A DNA stretch of 64,000 bases from the NCBI GenBank assembly GCA_910588145.1, contig CAJUPO010000006.1, positions 70,607 to 134,606 of the forward strand, read 5' to 3'. The notes under the pieces are model-generated. The model was given only the letters and a program-made list of their open reading frames with translations, did not search any database and was not told where the DNA came from. Shown one piece after another: positions 8,681 through 16,044 of the stretch (position 1 is its first letter; each line of letters starts with the position of its first letter). This DNA is from an uncultured Oscillospiraceae bacterium (GTDB taxonomy: Bacteria > Bacillota > Clostridia > Oscillospirales > Ruminococcaceae). The position numbers were made by a program, and so were the translations under genes.

Positions 8681-9550
8681 TTAAACTTTAATTTCTTTGT
8701 TTTCTGCAAGGATTTTTTTCAAAAATTTCTTGTTTCCCAATCTGAAATTTTTCAGTCCGAGAAAAATTACATTATCGATAATTTCCTTGAATTTTTTTAC
8801 TTCCATTTTACCATAATAATCCGCAATCATGCCCAATGTCAGGTTTATGCTTTCAGCGGCATATCTTTGCGGATCATCAACAGAATTACTGCAAAAAGGG
8901 TTATAGCTTCCCTTTTTTTCATCTTTTTTCATATCCTCAAATGCGTCTGCAATATAAACAAACCGCCCCAAATGGTATCCGAACCCTGCAAGAGCTTTTT
9001 TTTGTTCTTCATCATCCGAAACGCCTTCTGCCATATATGACATTATTTGAGCCGTAGGTTCACATGCTGCGTCTACGGAACTGCACCGTTCCTTTTCCAA
9101 TATAAACTGTTCGTTCATACGCTTTTCAACAACTTCTGCAAGAGAAGGGTATTGTAACGAGGCTTTTTTATATCCTTTTTTAGCAAAAGATCTGATGATT
9201 TTAAAAAATACTGACATAAGTCCCCTGCTGTCGGCTATACTGTCGCAGATTTTATGATAAACAGATATTACAGCCGCTCCGGACGCATATTCAAGTTCAG
9301 CGCAGTCACACAAACAAGGACGTTTTTTAAACGGGTGAATTATGCACCTTTGCTTAGTAATCGTCAGTTCATTCTCACTATATGCTCCGGAAAGCATACT
9401 CAAAAATGCAAAGTCATAACTGAGCATAAGCCTGAAAAACTGCCCGTAGCCTTTTCCCATCTTCTTGCATAAACCGCAGTAAAATGCACTGTAAACGTCA
9501 TATTCGCAAAACCGCATGAACGGTTTGAACGGACGGATGTATCCAAACAC
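8681..9550 (-). CDS. DUF5685 family protein
   Basis: 289-residue, mostly helical protein of unknown function. The family hallmark FGYIRPFKPFMRFCEYDVY followed by FYCGLCKKMG opens the protein, and the translation begins at a GTG (9550) exactly where family members start; the longer frame adds 20 untypical residues. Cysteines cluster at YCGLC (about 27-31) and RPCLCDCAE (about 75-82). A later segment, RFVYIADAFEDMKKDEKKGSYN, has spaced acidic residues. It is first in an operon with the J-domain protein, a membrane protein and a flavoprotein. No catalytic activity is established for the family. Confidence 0.8.
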   Translation of the reverse strand: MFGYIRPFKPFMRFCEYDVYSAFYCGLCKKMGKGYGQFFRLMLSYDFAFLSMLSGAYSENELTITKQRCIIHPFKKRPCLCDCAELEYASGAAVISVYHKICDSIADSRGLMSVFFKIIRSFAKKGYKKASLQYPSLAEVVEKRMNEQFILEKERCSSVDAACEPTAQIMSYMAEGVSDDEEQKKALAGFGYHLGRFVYIADAFEDMKKDEKKGSYNPFCSNSVDDPQRYAAESINLTLGMIADYYGKMEVKKFKEIIDNVIFLGLKNFRLGNKKFLKKILAENKEIKV

Positions 9551-9721
9551 ATTAATTTCTTCTTTCTTTTTATTATATCTTATTTTAACAGGAATAAACC
9601 CGATTGTCAACGCTTAATCAAAACATAATATTATTATATCATGCATTGTTATTGTTTTTTTGTTTAAAATAAAAAATGTATGTGAAAATTTCCAAAAAAT
9701 ATAGTAATTCACTTCCGTTTA

Positions 9722-9730
9722 TGATATAAT
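9722..9730 (+). promoter_or_regulatory. Extended -10 promoter of the hisJ-lrp-aminotransferase-ispE operon
   Basis: TG-A-TATAAT (9722-9730) is a perfect extended -10 element with no convincing -35, 56 bases before the first start codon. Confidence 0.55.
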
Positions 9731-9785
9731 AATACGCATACGGAATTTTAAAATTCCAAATATTAATCAGAAAGGTCGGATACAT

Positions 9786-10628
9786 TTGATTATTGATTGT
9801 CATACGCATACCCACAATTCAGTTGACGGACAGAACACTGTACGTGAACGCTGTCTGCGAGCGATACAGCTCGGATTCGACGCAATGGCGGTAACCGACC
9901 ACTGTGAAGCCAACAGGTTTTATGAAATGGAACATTATAATGTTTCTGTCCCCAAAGAGTTTGACGAATATAACTATCAGAAATATTTTAATGCTTCTAT
10001 GGAGGAAGTACAAAAGGCTCAGGAAGAATTTAACGGAAAACTGAATTTAATCTGCGGGGTCGAGCTCGGACAGCCCATTGCCGACCTGCAGGCATCTCAA
10101 ACAGTACTTCAAGACGAACGTCTGGATTTTGTAATCGGCTCCGTTCATGAACTTCCCGGAAAAGATGACTTTGCTTTTCTTAAATACTCTCAGGATTCAG
10201 TAAATGAAATTTTAAATGAAAATTTTATGGAAATCCTAAAGCTTGTAAACTGGAACGGTTTTGATGTGCTTGGACATCTTACATACGCTCTCAGGTATAT
10301 CCAGGGCGAACAGGGCATTAATGTTAATATGTCCGCATATGATGACATAATTGAAGAAATTTTTAAGATAATTATTCAAAACGGCAAAGGAATTGAAATC
10401 AATACCTCCGGTTTAAGGCAGAAATACGGCGATGTATTTCCATCTTTCAAATATATTAAGCTTTACAGAGAACTTGGCGGAGAGATAATTACAATTGGTT
10501 CGGATTCTCATACAACCGAAGACCTGGGTAAAGGTATTCCGGAAGGAATTTCACTGGCTGAAAAAGCCGGCTTCAAATATGTTTCTTACTTTATAAAGAG
10601 AAAGCCCTGCTTTATTAAAATAAAATAA
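9786..10628 (+). CDS. PHP-domain histidinol-phosphatase (HisJ family)
   Basis: 280-residue metal-dependent phosphatase. The PHP motifs are all present: DCHTHTHNSVDG at the N-terminus, AVTDHCE near 37-43, GVELGQ near 92, IGSVHEL near 118, LGHL near 162 and GSDSHT near 240. HisJ hydrolyses histidinol phosphate in histidine synthesis; relatives with other phosphoesters exist, so the substrate is inferred. The start is a TTG at 9786, preceded by AAAGG at 10 bases, because the DCHTHTH motif begins three residues later and no ATG is available. First of four plus-strand genes ending at the terminator near 13211. Confidence 0.85.
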   Translation: MIIDCHTHTHNSVDGQNTVRERCLRAIQLGFDAMAVTDHCEANRFYEMEHYNVSVPKEFDEYNYQKYFNASMEEVQKAQEEFNGKLNLICGVELGQPIADLQASQTVLQDERLDFVIGSVHELPGKDDFAFLKYSQDSVNEILNENFMEILKLVNWNGFDVLGHLTYALRYIQGEQGINVNMSAYDDIIEEIFKIIIQNGKGIEINTSGLRQKYGDVFPSFKYIKLYRELGGEIITIGSDSHTTEDLGKGIPEGISLAEKAGFKYVSYFIKRKPCFIKIK

Positions 10629-10662
10629 TACAGCCTGTATACGGCAGAATGGAGAATATATA

Positions 10663-11142
10663 ATGAATGATCTTTTGACTCTTCTAAGACAAAACGCAAG
10701 ATTTTCAAATGAACAGCTGGCAACTATGCTGGACACAACTCCCGAAAATATTGCAGCTGAAATCGAAAAGCTTGAAAATAACGGTATTATTAAAGGTTAC
10801 AGCGTAATTGTTGATGAAAATAAAGTTAACAGCAATCTTGCAAGCGCTGTTATTGAGCTTAAAGTTACTCCGCAGAGAGACTGCGGATTTGATGATCTGG
10901 CTAAAACAGTTATGATGTATGACGAGGTTGAAAGCGTTTCACTTATGTCAGGTTCATATGACCTTGCCGTAACTGTTACCGGCAAGGATCTGAAAGAAAT
11001 TGCTCTTTTTGTTGCTCAGCGTTTGTCAACAATTGAAGGAGTACTTTCAACTACTACACATTTTATTCTGAAAACCTATAAGGAAAAAGGTATCTTTATT
11101 CAGGAAGAGGATGTTGACGAAAGGGGTTTCGTTGCTCCGTGA
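10663..11142 (+). CDS. Lrp/AsnC family transcriptional regulator
   Basis: 159 residues. N-terminal winged helix-turn-helix (about 1-55, NDLLTLLRQNARFSNEQLATML, then IEKLENNGIIKGY) and a C-terminal RAM ligand-binding domain (about 65-145, AVIELKVTPQ, VMMYDEVESVSLMSGSYDLAVTVTGKDL). Such proteins bind amino acids and act as feast/famine regulators, forming dimers and octamers. Its stop codon overlaps the start of the aminotransferase gene by 4 bases, so the pair is probably functionally linked, a common arrangement in Clostridia. Confidence 0.92.
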   Translation: MNDLLTLLRQNARFSNEQLATMLDTTPENIAAEIEKLENNGIIKGYSVIVDENKVNSNLASAVIELKVTPQRDCGFDDLAKTVMMYDEVESVSLMSGSYDLAVTVTGKDLKEIALFVAQRLSTIEGVLSTTTHFILKTYKEKGIFIQEEDVDERGFVAP

Positions 11143-12314
11143 TAAATTATGATAATGTTTTATCTGATAAGATAAAAGAAATTAAGCCCTCCGGAATAAG
11201 AAAATTTTTCGATCTTGCAGGCTCAATGGAGGGCGTTATAAGTCTTGGCGTTGGCGAACCTGATTTTCAGACTCCGTGGATCGTAAGAAAATCAGCTATT
11301 AATACCCTTGAAAAGAAAAGAATTATTTATACTGCTAATTCAGGACTGGCTGAACTGAGAAAAGAAATTTCCAATTATATACTTAAAAAAAATAAAGTAT
11401 CATATAATCCGGATAACGAAATTATTGTTACAGTAGGCGGGTCTGAAGCTATTGATATATCCATCAGGGCACTTATTAATCCCGGGGATGAGGTTCTTAT
11501 TGTTGAACCCTGCTTTGTATGCTATTCCCCTATTGTAGAGCTTATGCACGGTGTACCTGTACCTATAAGCACTAAGCATGAGGATAATTTTAAACTTACT
11601 GCAAAAGCCCTTAAGGAAAAGATTACTGATAAAACAAAACTCCTGATTTTACCGTTCCCTAACAATCCCACAGGCGCTATTATGACAAGAGAAGATCTGG
11701 AAGAAATCGCTGACGTCCTTAGAGGTACGGACATAATTATTCTTTCTGATGAAATTTATTCAGAACTTACATACGGACGAGAGCATTGCTCCATAACCGA
11801 AATTGAAGATATGCAGGAAAGAACGATTCTTATAAACGGTTTTTCAAAGGCATTCGCTATGACTGGATGGCGTCTCGGCTACCTTGCCGCCCCGGAACCG
11901 CTTGTAACCCAGATTATGAAAATTCATCAGTATGCTATTATGTCGTCCCCGACAATCAGCCAATATGCAGCTATTGAGGCTCTTACAAAATGCGACGCTG
12001 AAGTTAAAAAGATGGTTACTGAATACAATATGCGCAGACGTCTGCTCGTTGATAAATTTAATGAAATCGGTCTTGACTGCTTTAATCCTGAGGGGGCATT
12101 CTATGTATTCCCTTGTATAAAGAGTACTGGTCTTTCAAGCGAAGAATTTTGCGAGCGTCTTCTAAATGAACAGAAAGTCGCTGTTGTACCGGGAAATGCC
12201 TTTGGTCAAAGCGGAGAAGGTTTTATAAGAGTTTCTTACGCATACTCACTTAAACATCTTATGGAAGCTCTTAAACGCATTGAACTGTTTGTAAATAATT
12301 TGAAAAACAGGTGA
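11139..12314 (+). CDS. Pyridoxal-phosphate aminotransferase, class I/II
   Basis: 391-residue fold-type I aminotransferase of the AspC/PatA-like group. Visible landmarks: GEPDFQTP near the N-terminus, the PLP phosphate/ring region TVGGSEAID, LPFPNNPTGA, SDEIYSELTYG and the Schiff-base lysine in INGFSKAFAMTGWRLGYLA, then the carboxylate-binding arginine in GFIRVSYA. The likely donors are aspartate, alanine or aromatic amino acids; sequence alone does not settle it. Translation starts at GTG 11139 within a GTGA overlap with the Lrp gene. Confidence 0.92.
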   Translation: MINYDNVLSDKIKEIKPSGIRKFFDLAGSMEGVISLGVGEPDFQTPWIVRKSAINTLEKKRIIYTANSGLAELRKEISNYILKKNKVSYNPDNEIIVTVGGSEAIDISIRALINPGDEVLIVEPCFVCYSPIVELMHGVPVPISTKHEDNFKLTAKALKEKITDKTKLLILPFPNNPTGAIMTREDLEEIADVLRGTDIIILSDEIYSELTYGREHCSITEIEDMQERTILINGFSKAFAMTGWRLGYLAAPEPLVTQIMKIHQYAIMSSPTISQYAAIEALTKCDAEVKKMVTEYNMRRRLLVDKFNEIGLDCFNPEGAFYVFPCIKSTGLSSEEFCERLLNEQKVAVVPGNAFGQSGEGFIRVSYAYSLKHLMEALKRIELFVNNLKNR

Positions 12315-12319
12315 ACCGC

Positions 12320-13198
12320 ATGAAAAAAATCACTTTAAAGACATCTGCTAAAATTAATCTTACTCTTGATGTCACAAGTATTCGTGATGATGGTTATCAT
12401 AATATAGAAAGCATTTTTCAGAGCATAGGCATTTATGATATTATAACAGTTTCACGAAACCGCGGAAGTGAAATAAATATAAGCTGCAGTGACTTATCAG
12501 TACCGTGCGATAAAAGAAATATTGTATATAAAGCTGCCGAAAAATTCTTTTTGTATACCGGAAAAAGCAGCGGCTTAAATATCGATATTCAGAAAAATAT
12601 ACCGTCTCAGGCGGGTCTTGGAGGCGGTAGTTCTGACGGCGCTGCCGTACTTACAGCTCTGAATTTGCTTTTTAAAACACATTTGGCTCCGGAAGCTTTA
12701 ATAAAAATCGGCTCTGAAGTAAGCGCTGATACGCCTTTCTTCATAAACGGCGGAACAGCTTTGGTAGAAGGAATCGGAGACAGTATTAAGCCTATAAGAT
12801 TTATTCCGCCTACAGATTTTGTTATTGCTAAAGGAAAAGACGGCATTTCAACACCATCAGCATATAAACATATCGATATGCTGTTTAATCCTAAACACCC
12901 TAAAACAGAAAAACTTTTAAAAGCAATTGATAAGGGCAAATTTATTAATCACTGTGATTTATGCGGAAATCTTTTTGAACAGGTAACCGATATTGACGAC
13001 GTATTTGAAATTAAAAAGAAAATGATAGAAATGAATGCTCTTTCTTCTGTTATGAGCGGCAGCGGAGCCTCTGTTTTCGGTATTTTTAAAAACCGAAATG
13101 AAGCTGAACATTGTGCGTTCGAACTAAACAGACTTTTCCCGTTTTCAACGTATTGTCAATCTGTCGGTCAAAGCATAAAAATTATCAGCACTAACTGA
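12320..13198 (+). CDS. ispE: 4-diphosphocytidyl-2-C-methyl-D-erythritol kinase
   Basis: GHMP-superfamily kinase of the MEP isoprenoid pathway, phosphorylating CDP-methylerythritol. 292 residues; the substrate-binding N-terminal strand (KTSAKINLTLDV, DGYHNIESIFQSI) and the glycine-rich ATP motif PSQAGLGGGSSDGAAV are intact, as is the C-terminal SVMSGSGASVFGIF. Start: the ATG at 12320 has AGGTGA 5-6 bases upstream; a GTG at 12311 in a GTGA overlap is possible. Last gene of the operon, followed by a terminator. Confidence 0.93.
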   Translation: MKKITLKTSAKINLTLDVTSIRDDGYHNIESIFQSIGIYDIITVSRNRGSEINISCSDLSVPCDKRNIVYKAAEKFFLYTGKSSGLNIDIQKNIPSQAGLGGGSSDGAAVLTALNLLFKTHLAPEALIKIGSEVSADTPFFINGGTALVEGIGDSIKPIRFIPPTDFVIAKGKDGISTPSAYKHIDMLFNPKHPKTEKLLKAIDKGKFINHCDLCGNLFEQVTDIDDVFEIKKKMIEMNALSSVMSGSGASVFGIFKNRNEAEHCAFELNRLFPFSTYCQSVGQSIKIISTN

Positions 13199-13210
13199 TA
13201 CATAACAATA

Positions 13211-13246
13211 AAAACTGATTCCGCTGTTTGCAGAATCAGTTTTTTC
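13211..13246 (+). terminator. Intrinsic terminator after ispE
   Basis: AAAACTGATTC and GAATCAGTTTT form an 11-bp stem (13211-13221 with 13233-13243) followed by a T-run. Confidence 0.9.
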
Positions 13247-13364
13247 TTTCTAATTTACCTAAATAAAAAATGAAATGAAAATCAAGAAAACGAGAGAAAC
13301 AAAGAAAAACAGAGAGAAAACAAGCGTGAGAGGGATATAAATTAAAATTTCGGCAATTTAAGCC

Positions 13365-13393
13365 TTGACTTTGCCTTCCTTATTTGATATAAT
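13365..13393 (+). promoter_or_regulatory. Strong sigma-A promoter of rplM-rpsI
   Basis: TTGACT (13365-13370), 17 bases, TATAAT (13388-13393), about 125 bases ahead of the rplM start codon, which leaves room for a structured leader. Confidence 0.8.
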
Positions 13394-13399
13394 TATCCA

Positions 13400-13510
13400 G
13401 TAATGTCAAGGGAAAGTACGGATATGCTTTCAACAGCGCTTGCGAATGTCCGTCAGAACAGGATTAACCCACTCCGGTTCAGGCTTGACGAAAATATTAA
13501 AACGGAGGAT
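13400..13510 (+). ncRNA. Probable ribosomal protein L13 leader (autoregulatory mRNA element)
   Basis: The 5' untranslated RNA of rplM can close a long stem between GTCAAG near 13406 and CTTGAC near 13487, with an inner stem ACGGATA/TGTCCGT. Firmicutes carry an L13 leader at this position that represses translation when L13 is in excess. I base the call on location and pairing only, not on a covariance match. Confidence 0.5.
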
Positions 13511-13517
13511 TAATACT

Positions 13518-13946
13518 ATGTCAACTTTTATGCCAAAAGCTAACGAAGTTAACCGTAATTGGTATATTTTAGACGCAGCAGGCAAGCCGCTCGGACGTGT
13601 TGCTGCTCAGGCTGCTCACATTCTCAGAGGCAAGCACAAGCCAACTTTTGTTCCTCATGTAGACTGCGGCGATCACGTAATCATCATTAACTGTGAAAAG
13701 GCTGTTCTTACAGGTAAGAAGCTTGAACAGAAAAATTTCTACTGGCACACTGGCTGGATCGGCGGCCTTAAATCAATAAGCTACAAGGAACTTATGTCTA
13801 AGAATCCTGAAAAGGCAATGATGATCGCTGTAAACGGTATGCTCCCTAATAATTCTCAGGGAAGAAATCAGCTCAAGCGCTTAAGAACTTACAGAGATAC
13901 AGCACATAAGCATGAGGCTCAGAAGCCTGTTGCTTATGAAATATAA
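13518..13946 (+). CDS. rplM: 50S ribosomal protein L13
   Basis: 142-residue large-subunit protein, normal length. NRNWYILDAAGKPLGRVAAQAAHILRGKHKP and the signature near VNGMLPNNSQGR are canonical. The ATG at 13518 follows CGGAGGA at 9 bases; the in-frame extension back to 13440 lies inside the leader and is not coding. Operon with rpsI, 17 bases downstream, as in nearly all bacteria. Confidence 0.97.
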   Translation: MSTFMPKANEVNRNWYILDAAGKPLGRVAAQAAHILRGKHKPTFVPHVDCGDHVIIINCEKAVLTGKKLEQKNFYWHTGWIGGLKSISYKELMSKNPEKAMMIAVNGMLPNNSQGRNQLKRLRTYRDTAHKHEAQKPVAYEI

Positions 13947-13963
13947 TTAAGGAGGCGACTTAA

Positions 13964-14365
13964 ATGTACGAATCAAAGGTTAAATTTTACTATGGAACCG
14001 GCAGAAGAAAGCACTCTGTTGCCAGAGTAAGACTCTATCCGGGTTCAGGCAAGATCACAATCAATGACAGAAGCATTGACGAGTACTTTGGACTTGAAAC
14101 ATTAAAGCTCATCGTTCGTCAGCCTCTTAATCTGACTGATAATACAGAAAAGTTTGACATTGTCTGCACTGTTACAGGCGGCGGTGTTACAGGACAGGCA
14201 GGCGCTATCAGACACGGCGTTTCAAGAGCTCTTCTTGAATATGATGCTGAACTTAGACCAGTTCTTAAAAAGGCTGGATTCCTCACTCGTGACCCGAGAA
14301 TGAAGGAAAGAAAGAAGTACGGTCTCAAGGCTGCTCGTCGTGCTCCTCAGTTCTCAAAGAGATAA
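13964..14365 (+). CDS. rpsI: 30S ribosomal protein S9
   Basis: 133-residue small-subunit protein with the typical GTGRRKHSVARVRLYPGSGKITIND start, GGGVTGQAGAIRHGVSRAL core and the basic tail ending FSKR, whose last residues reach the P-site tRNA. Preceded by GGAGG. Second gene of the rplM-rpsI operon, terminated at 14397-14426. Confidence 0.97.
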   Translation: MYESKVKFYYGTGRRKHSVARVRLYPGSGKITINDRSIDEYFGLETLKLIVRQPLNLTDNTEKFDIVCTVTGGGVTGQAGAIRHGVSRALLEYDAELRPVLKKAGFLTRDPRMKERKKYGLKAARRAPQFSKR

Positions 14366-14396
14366 TTTCTTTATCAAATTTATATGCTTTATCAAA

Positions 14397-14426
14397 CCTC
14401 GAAACTACGTCGTTTCGAGGTTTTTT
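14397..14426 (+). terminator. Intrinsic terminator after rpsI
   Basis: CCTCGAAAC and GTTTCGAGG form a 9-bp stem with a 6-base loop followed by six T. Confidence 0.92.
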
Positions 14427-14514
14427 CTGCAAACATTAGAACCTTTTTTAAATTATACTACAATATCCTCGGCTCTTATCAACATTTTTTTCATATTCCA
14501 CCCAAATATTAAAA

Positions 14515-14568
14515 AAACAAAAAGCAGTTGCGCTGTCAATTCCGACAGAGAGCAACTGCTTATTTTAT
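14515..14568 (-). terminator. Intrinsic terminator of the paaK-ior operon
   Basis: On the minus strand AGCAGTTGC pairs with GCAACTGCT, enclosing a second small stem (CTGTC/GACAG), followed by TTTTTGTTTTTTT. It lies just after the zinc-ribbon gene. Confidence 0.88.
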
Positions 14569-14577
14569 AACATCAAA

Positions 14578-14934
14578 TTAATCAAGGTCATCCTCGCACG
14601 TAGGAAGTTTTGCTCCACACGCACCGCAGAACTGGAATTTATCCATAACTTCTGACTGACAATTAGGACAAATCTTCACACCCTTAAGAGACTGAAGTTC
14701 AAAACGCATTTTCTTAATTCTTCTTTTTCTTGTATCTATATCTTCACAAAGATCCTTGAGTTCATCTGCATCATTAGGATTCTTATAATAAGCCTTGCCT
14801 ATATCAGTTAAAATTTCAAGTATTCTTTCTTCCTCATAAACAATCTTTCTTTTAAGATTTCCTGAATCGGACATATTCTTTGCTTTTTCACTTGCTGACT
14901 TGCTTGCATCAGTAAATTTGTCTAAAATACCCAT
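14578..14934 (-). CDS. Small coiled-coil zinc-ribbon protein
   Basis: 118 residues. N-terminal helix (MGILDKFTDASKSASEKAKN), a helical middle with heptad-like spacing (KRKIVYEEERILEILTDIGKAYYKN to IKKMRFELQSLKG) and a C-terminal zinc ribbon CPNCQSEVMDKFQFCGACG (two CxxC pairs). Function unknown; similar proteins are common single-copy accessories in Firmicutes. ATG 14934 chosen because GAGG lies 9 bases ahead. Last gene of the arylpyruvate operon, overlapping the context of the ACT gene's stop. Confidence 0.75.
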   Translation of the reverse strand: MGILDKFTDASKSASEKAKNMSDSGNLKRKIVYEEERILEILTDIGKAYYKNPNDADELKDLCEDIDTRKRRIKKMRFELQSLKGVKICPNCQSEVMDKFQFCGACGAKLPTCEDDLD

Positions 14935-14945
14935 TAAATAAAACC

Positions 14946-15380
14946 TCACATTTCATAAATTTCTTCACTGGTATAAAGTTTAACTCCAGAATCCGCCAAT
15001 ATTTTCGCAGTTTTCTCATTATCCGAAACTCTCAGAATAACGCAAGCATAATCATCAGATTTGCTAACAAATGCATACATATACTCAACGCTTATTCCAT
15101 TGTTATACAGCGAATCCATAACTGTAAACAGACCGCCGGGGCTGTCTTTTATTCCCACGGCAAGAACATCGGTAATCGTAACCGTACAGTCGGCTTCCTT
15201 TAAAGCTAAGCAGGCCTTTTCCGGATCATTTACAATTACTCTAAGAATACCGAAATCCTTTGTATCAGAAATAGAAACTGCTCTAATATCAATTTCGTTT
15301 TCTTTTAAAATATTTGTCATTTCCCTTAGTCTGCCTGGTTTATTTTCAACGAAAATGGATATCTGCCTTATTTTGCACAT
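14946..15380 (-). CDS. Tandem ACT-domain protein
   Basis: 144 residues forming two ACT domains (about 1-70 and 71-144): RQISIFVENKPGRLREMTNILKEN is the amino-acid-binding loop of the first, and VGIKDSPGGLFTVMDSLYNNGI of the second. No catalytic domain. ACT-only proteins in phenylacetate-CoA ligase/indolepyruvate oxidoreductase clusters are thought to sense aromatic or branched amino acids. Good GGAGG site; operon position between iorB and the zinc-ribbon gene. Confidence 0.85.
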   Translation of the reverse strand: MCKIRQISIFVENKPGRLREMTNILKENEIDIRAVSISDTKDFGILRVIVNDPEKACLALKEADCTVTITDVLAVGIKDSPGGLFTVMDSLYNNGISVEYMYAFVSKSDDYACVILRVSDNEKTAKILADSGVKLYTSEEIYEM

Positions 15381-15443
15381 AATTACACCTCCCGCTTTAA
15401 GTAAATTAAATATATGATAATTCAGAATCTCTGAAATATTATA

Positions 15444-16016
15444 TTACATATTTCTTCCCAAAGAAAAAGCTTTCAGATTAAGTTCAAGAAACTTTTCCGG
15501 AACACAAGCCTTTATGGCCTCTATCCAAACTTCCTCTGCAATCTGCATTTTGGATGACATAAGTCCCATCAAAACTACATTAGAAGCCTTAACGTTTCCA
15601 GCTTCTTCTGCAATAGCGAGAGCGTCCGCAGCAGTAACATCAATTCCAGAAGCGCTGATTTTTTCAATAATATTTTCAGGATATACAGCCGCACCGGTAA
15701 TTACCGGCATAGGATCAAGAGTTTGAGTAGAAGTAATAAGATGACCATTCTTTTTAAGATATGACATCCATCTTGCTGCTTCAAGTAGTTCAAATGATAC
15801 TATAATATCTGCTTCGCCCTTGCAGATAACCGGTGAATTAACCTCTTCGCCATACTTAACATATGTAACAACAGAACCGCCCCTTTGGGACATTCCATGT
15901 ACTTCGCTGACCTTAACGTCATATCCCTGGGACAAAAAAACGTTTCCAAGAATTTTTGAGGCAAGCAGACTTCCCTGTCCGCCTACGCCGACTATCATAA
16001 TTGATTTAGTTTCCAT
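15444..16016 (-). CDS. iorB: Indolepyruvate:ferredoxin oxidoreductase, beta subunit
   Basis: 190-residue gamma/beta-type subunit of 2-oxoacid:ferredoxin oxidoreductases. METKSIMIVGVGGQGSLLASKIL is the family start, and SEVHGMSQRGGSVVTYVKYG is conserved. With IorA it oxidatively decarboxylates arylpyruvates to aryl-acetyl-CoA, reducing ferredoxin, or runs in reverse. Start 16016 chosen for AAGGCGG at 8 bases; the extra 33 residues of the open frame look non-native. 28 bases after iorA. Confidence 0.92.
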   Translation of the reverse strand: METKSIMIVGVGGQGSLLASKILGNVFLSQGYDVKVSEVHGMSQRGGSVVTYVKYGEEVNSPVICKGEADIIVSFELLEAARWMSYLKKNGHLITSTQTLDPMPVITGAAVYPENIIEKISASGIDVTAADALAIAEEAGNVKASNVVLMGLMSSKMQIAEEVWIEAIKACVPEKFLELNLKAFSLGRNM

Positions 16017-16044
16017 ATAAAACCGCCTTTCCGTATGCAAACGC

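Noticed and set aside
8645..9040. 131-codon plus-strand frame
   Set aside because: It is antisense to the DUF5685 gene, which has its family signature and Cys motif; low-complexity Phe/Ile composition.
13440..13517. N-terminal extension of L13
   Set aside because: L13 proteins start near MSTFMPKANE, a good ribosome site precedes that ATG, and the extension lies in the predicted leader.
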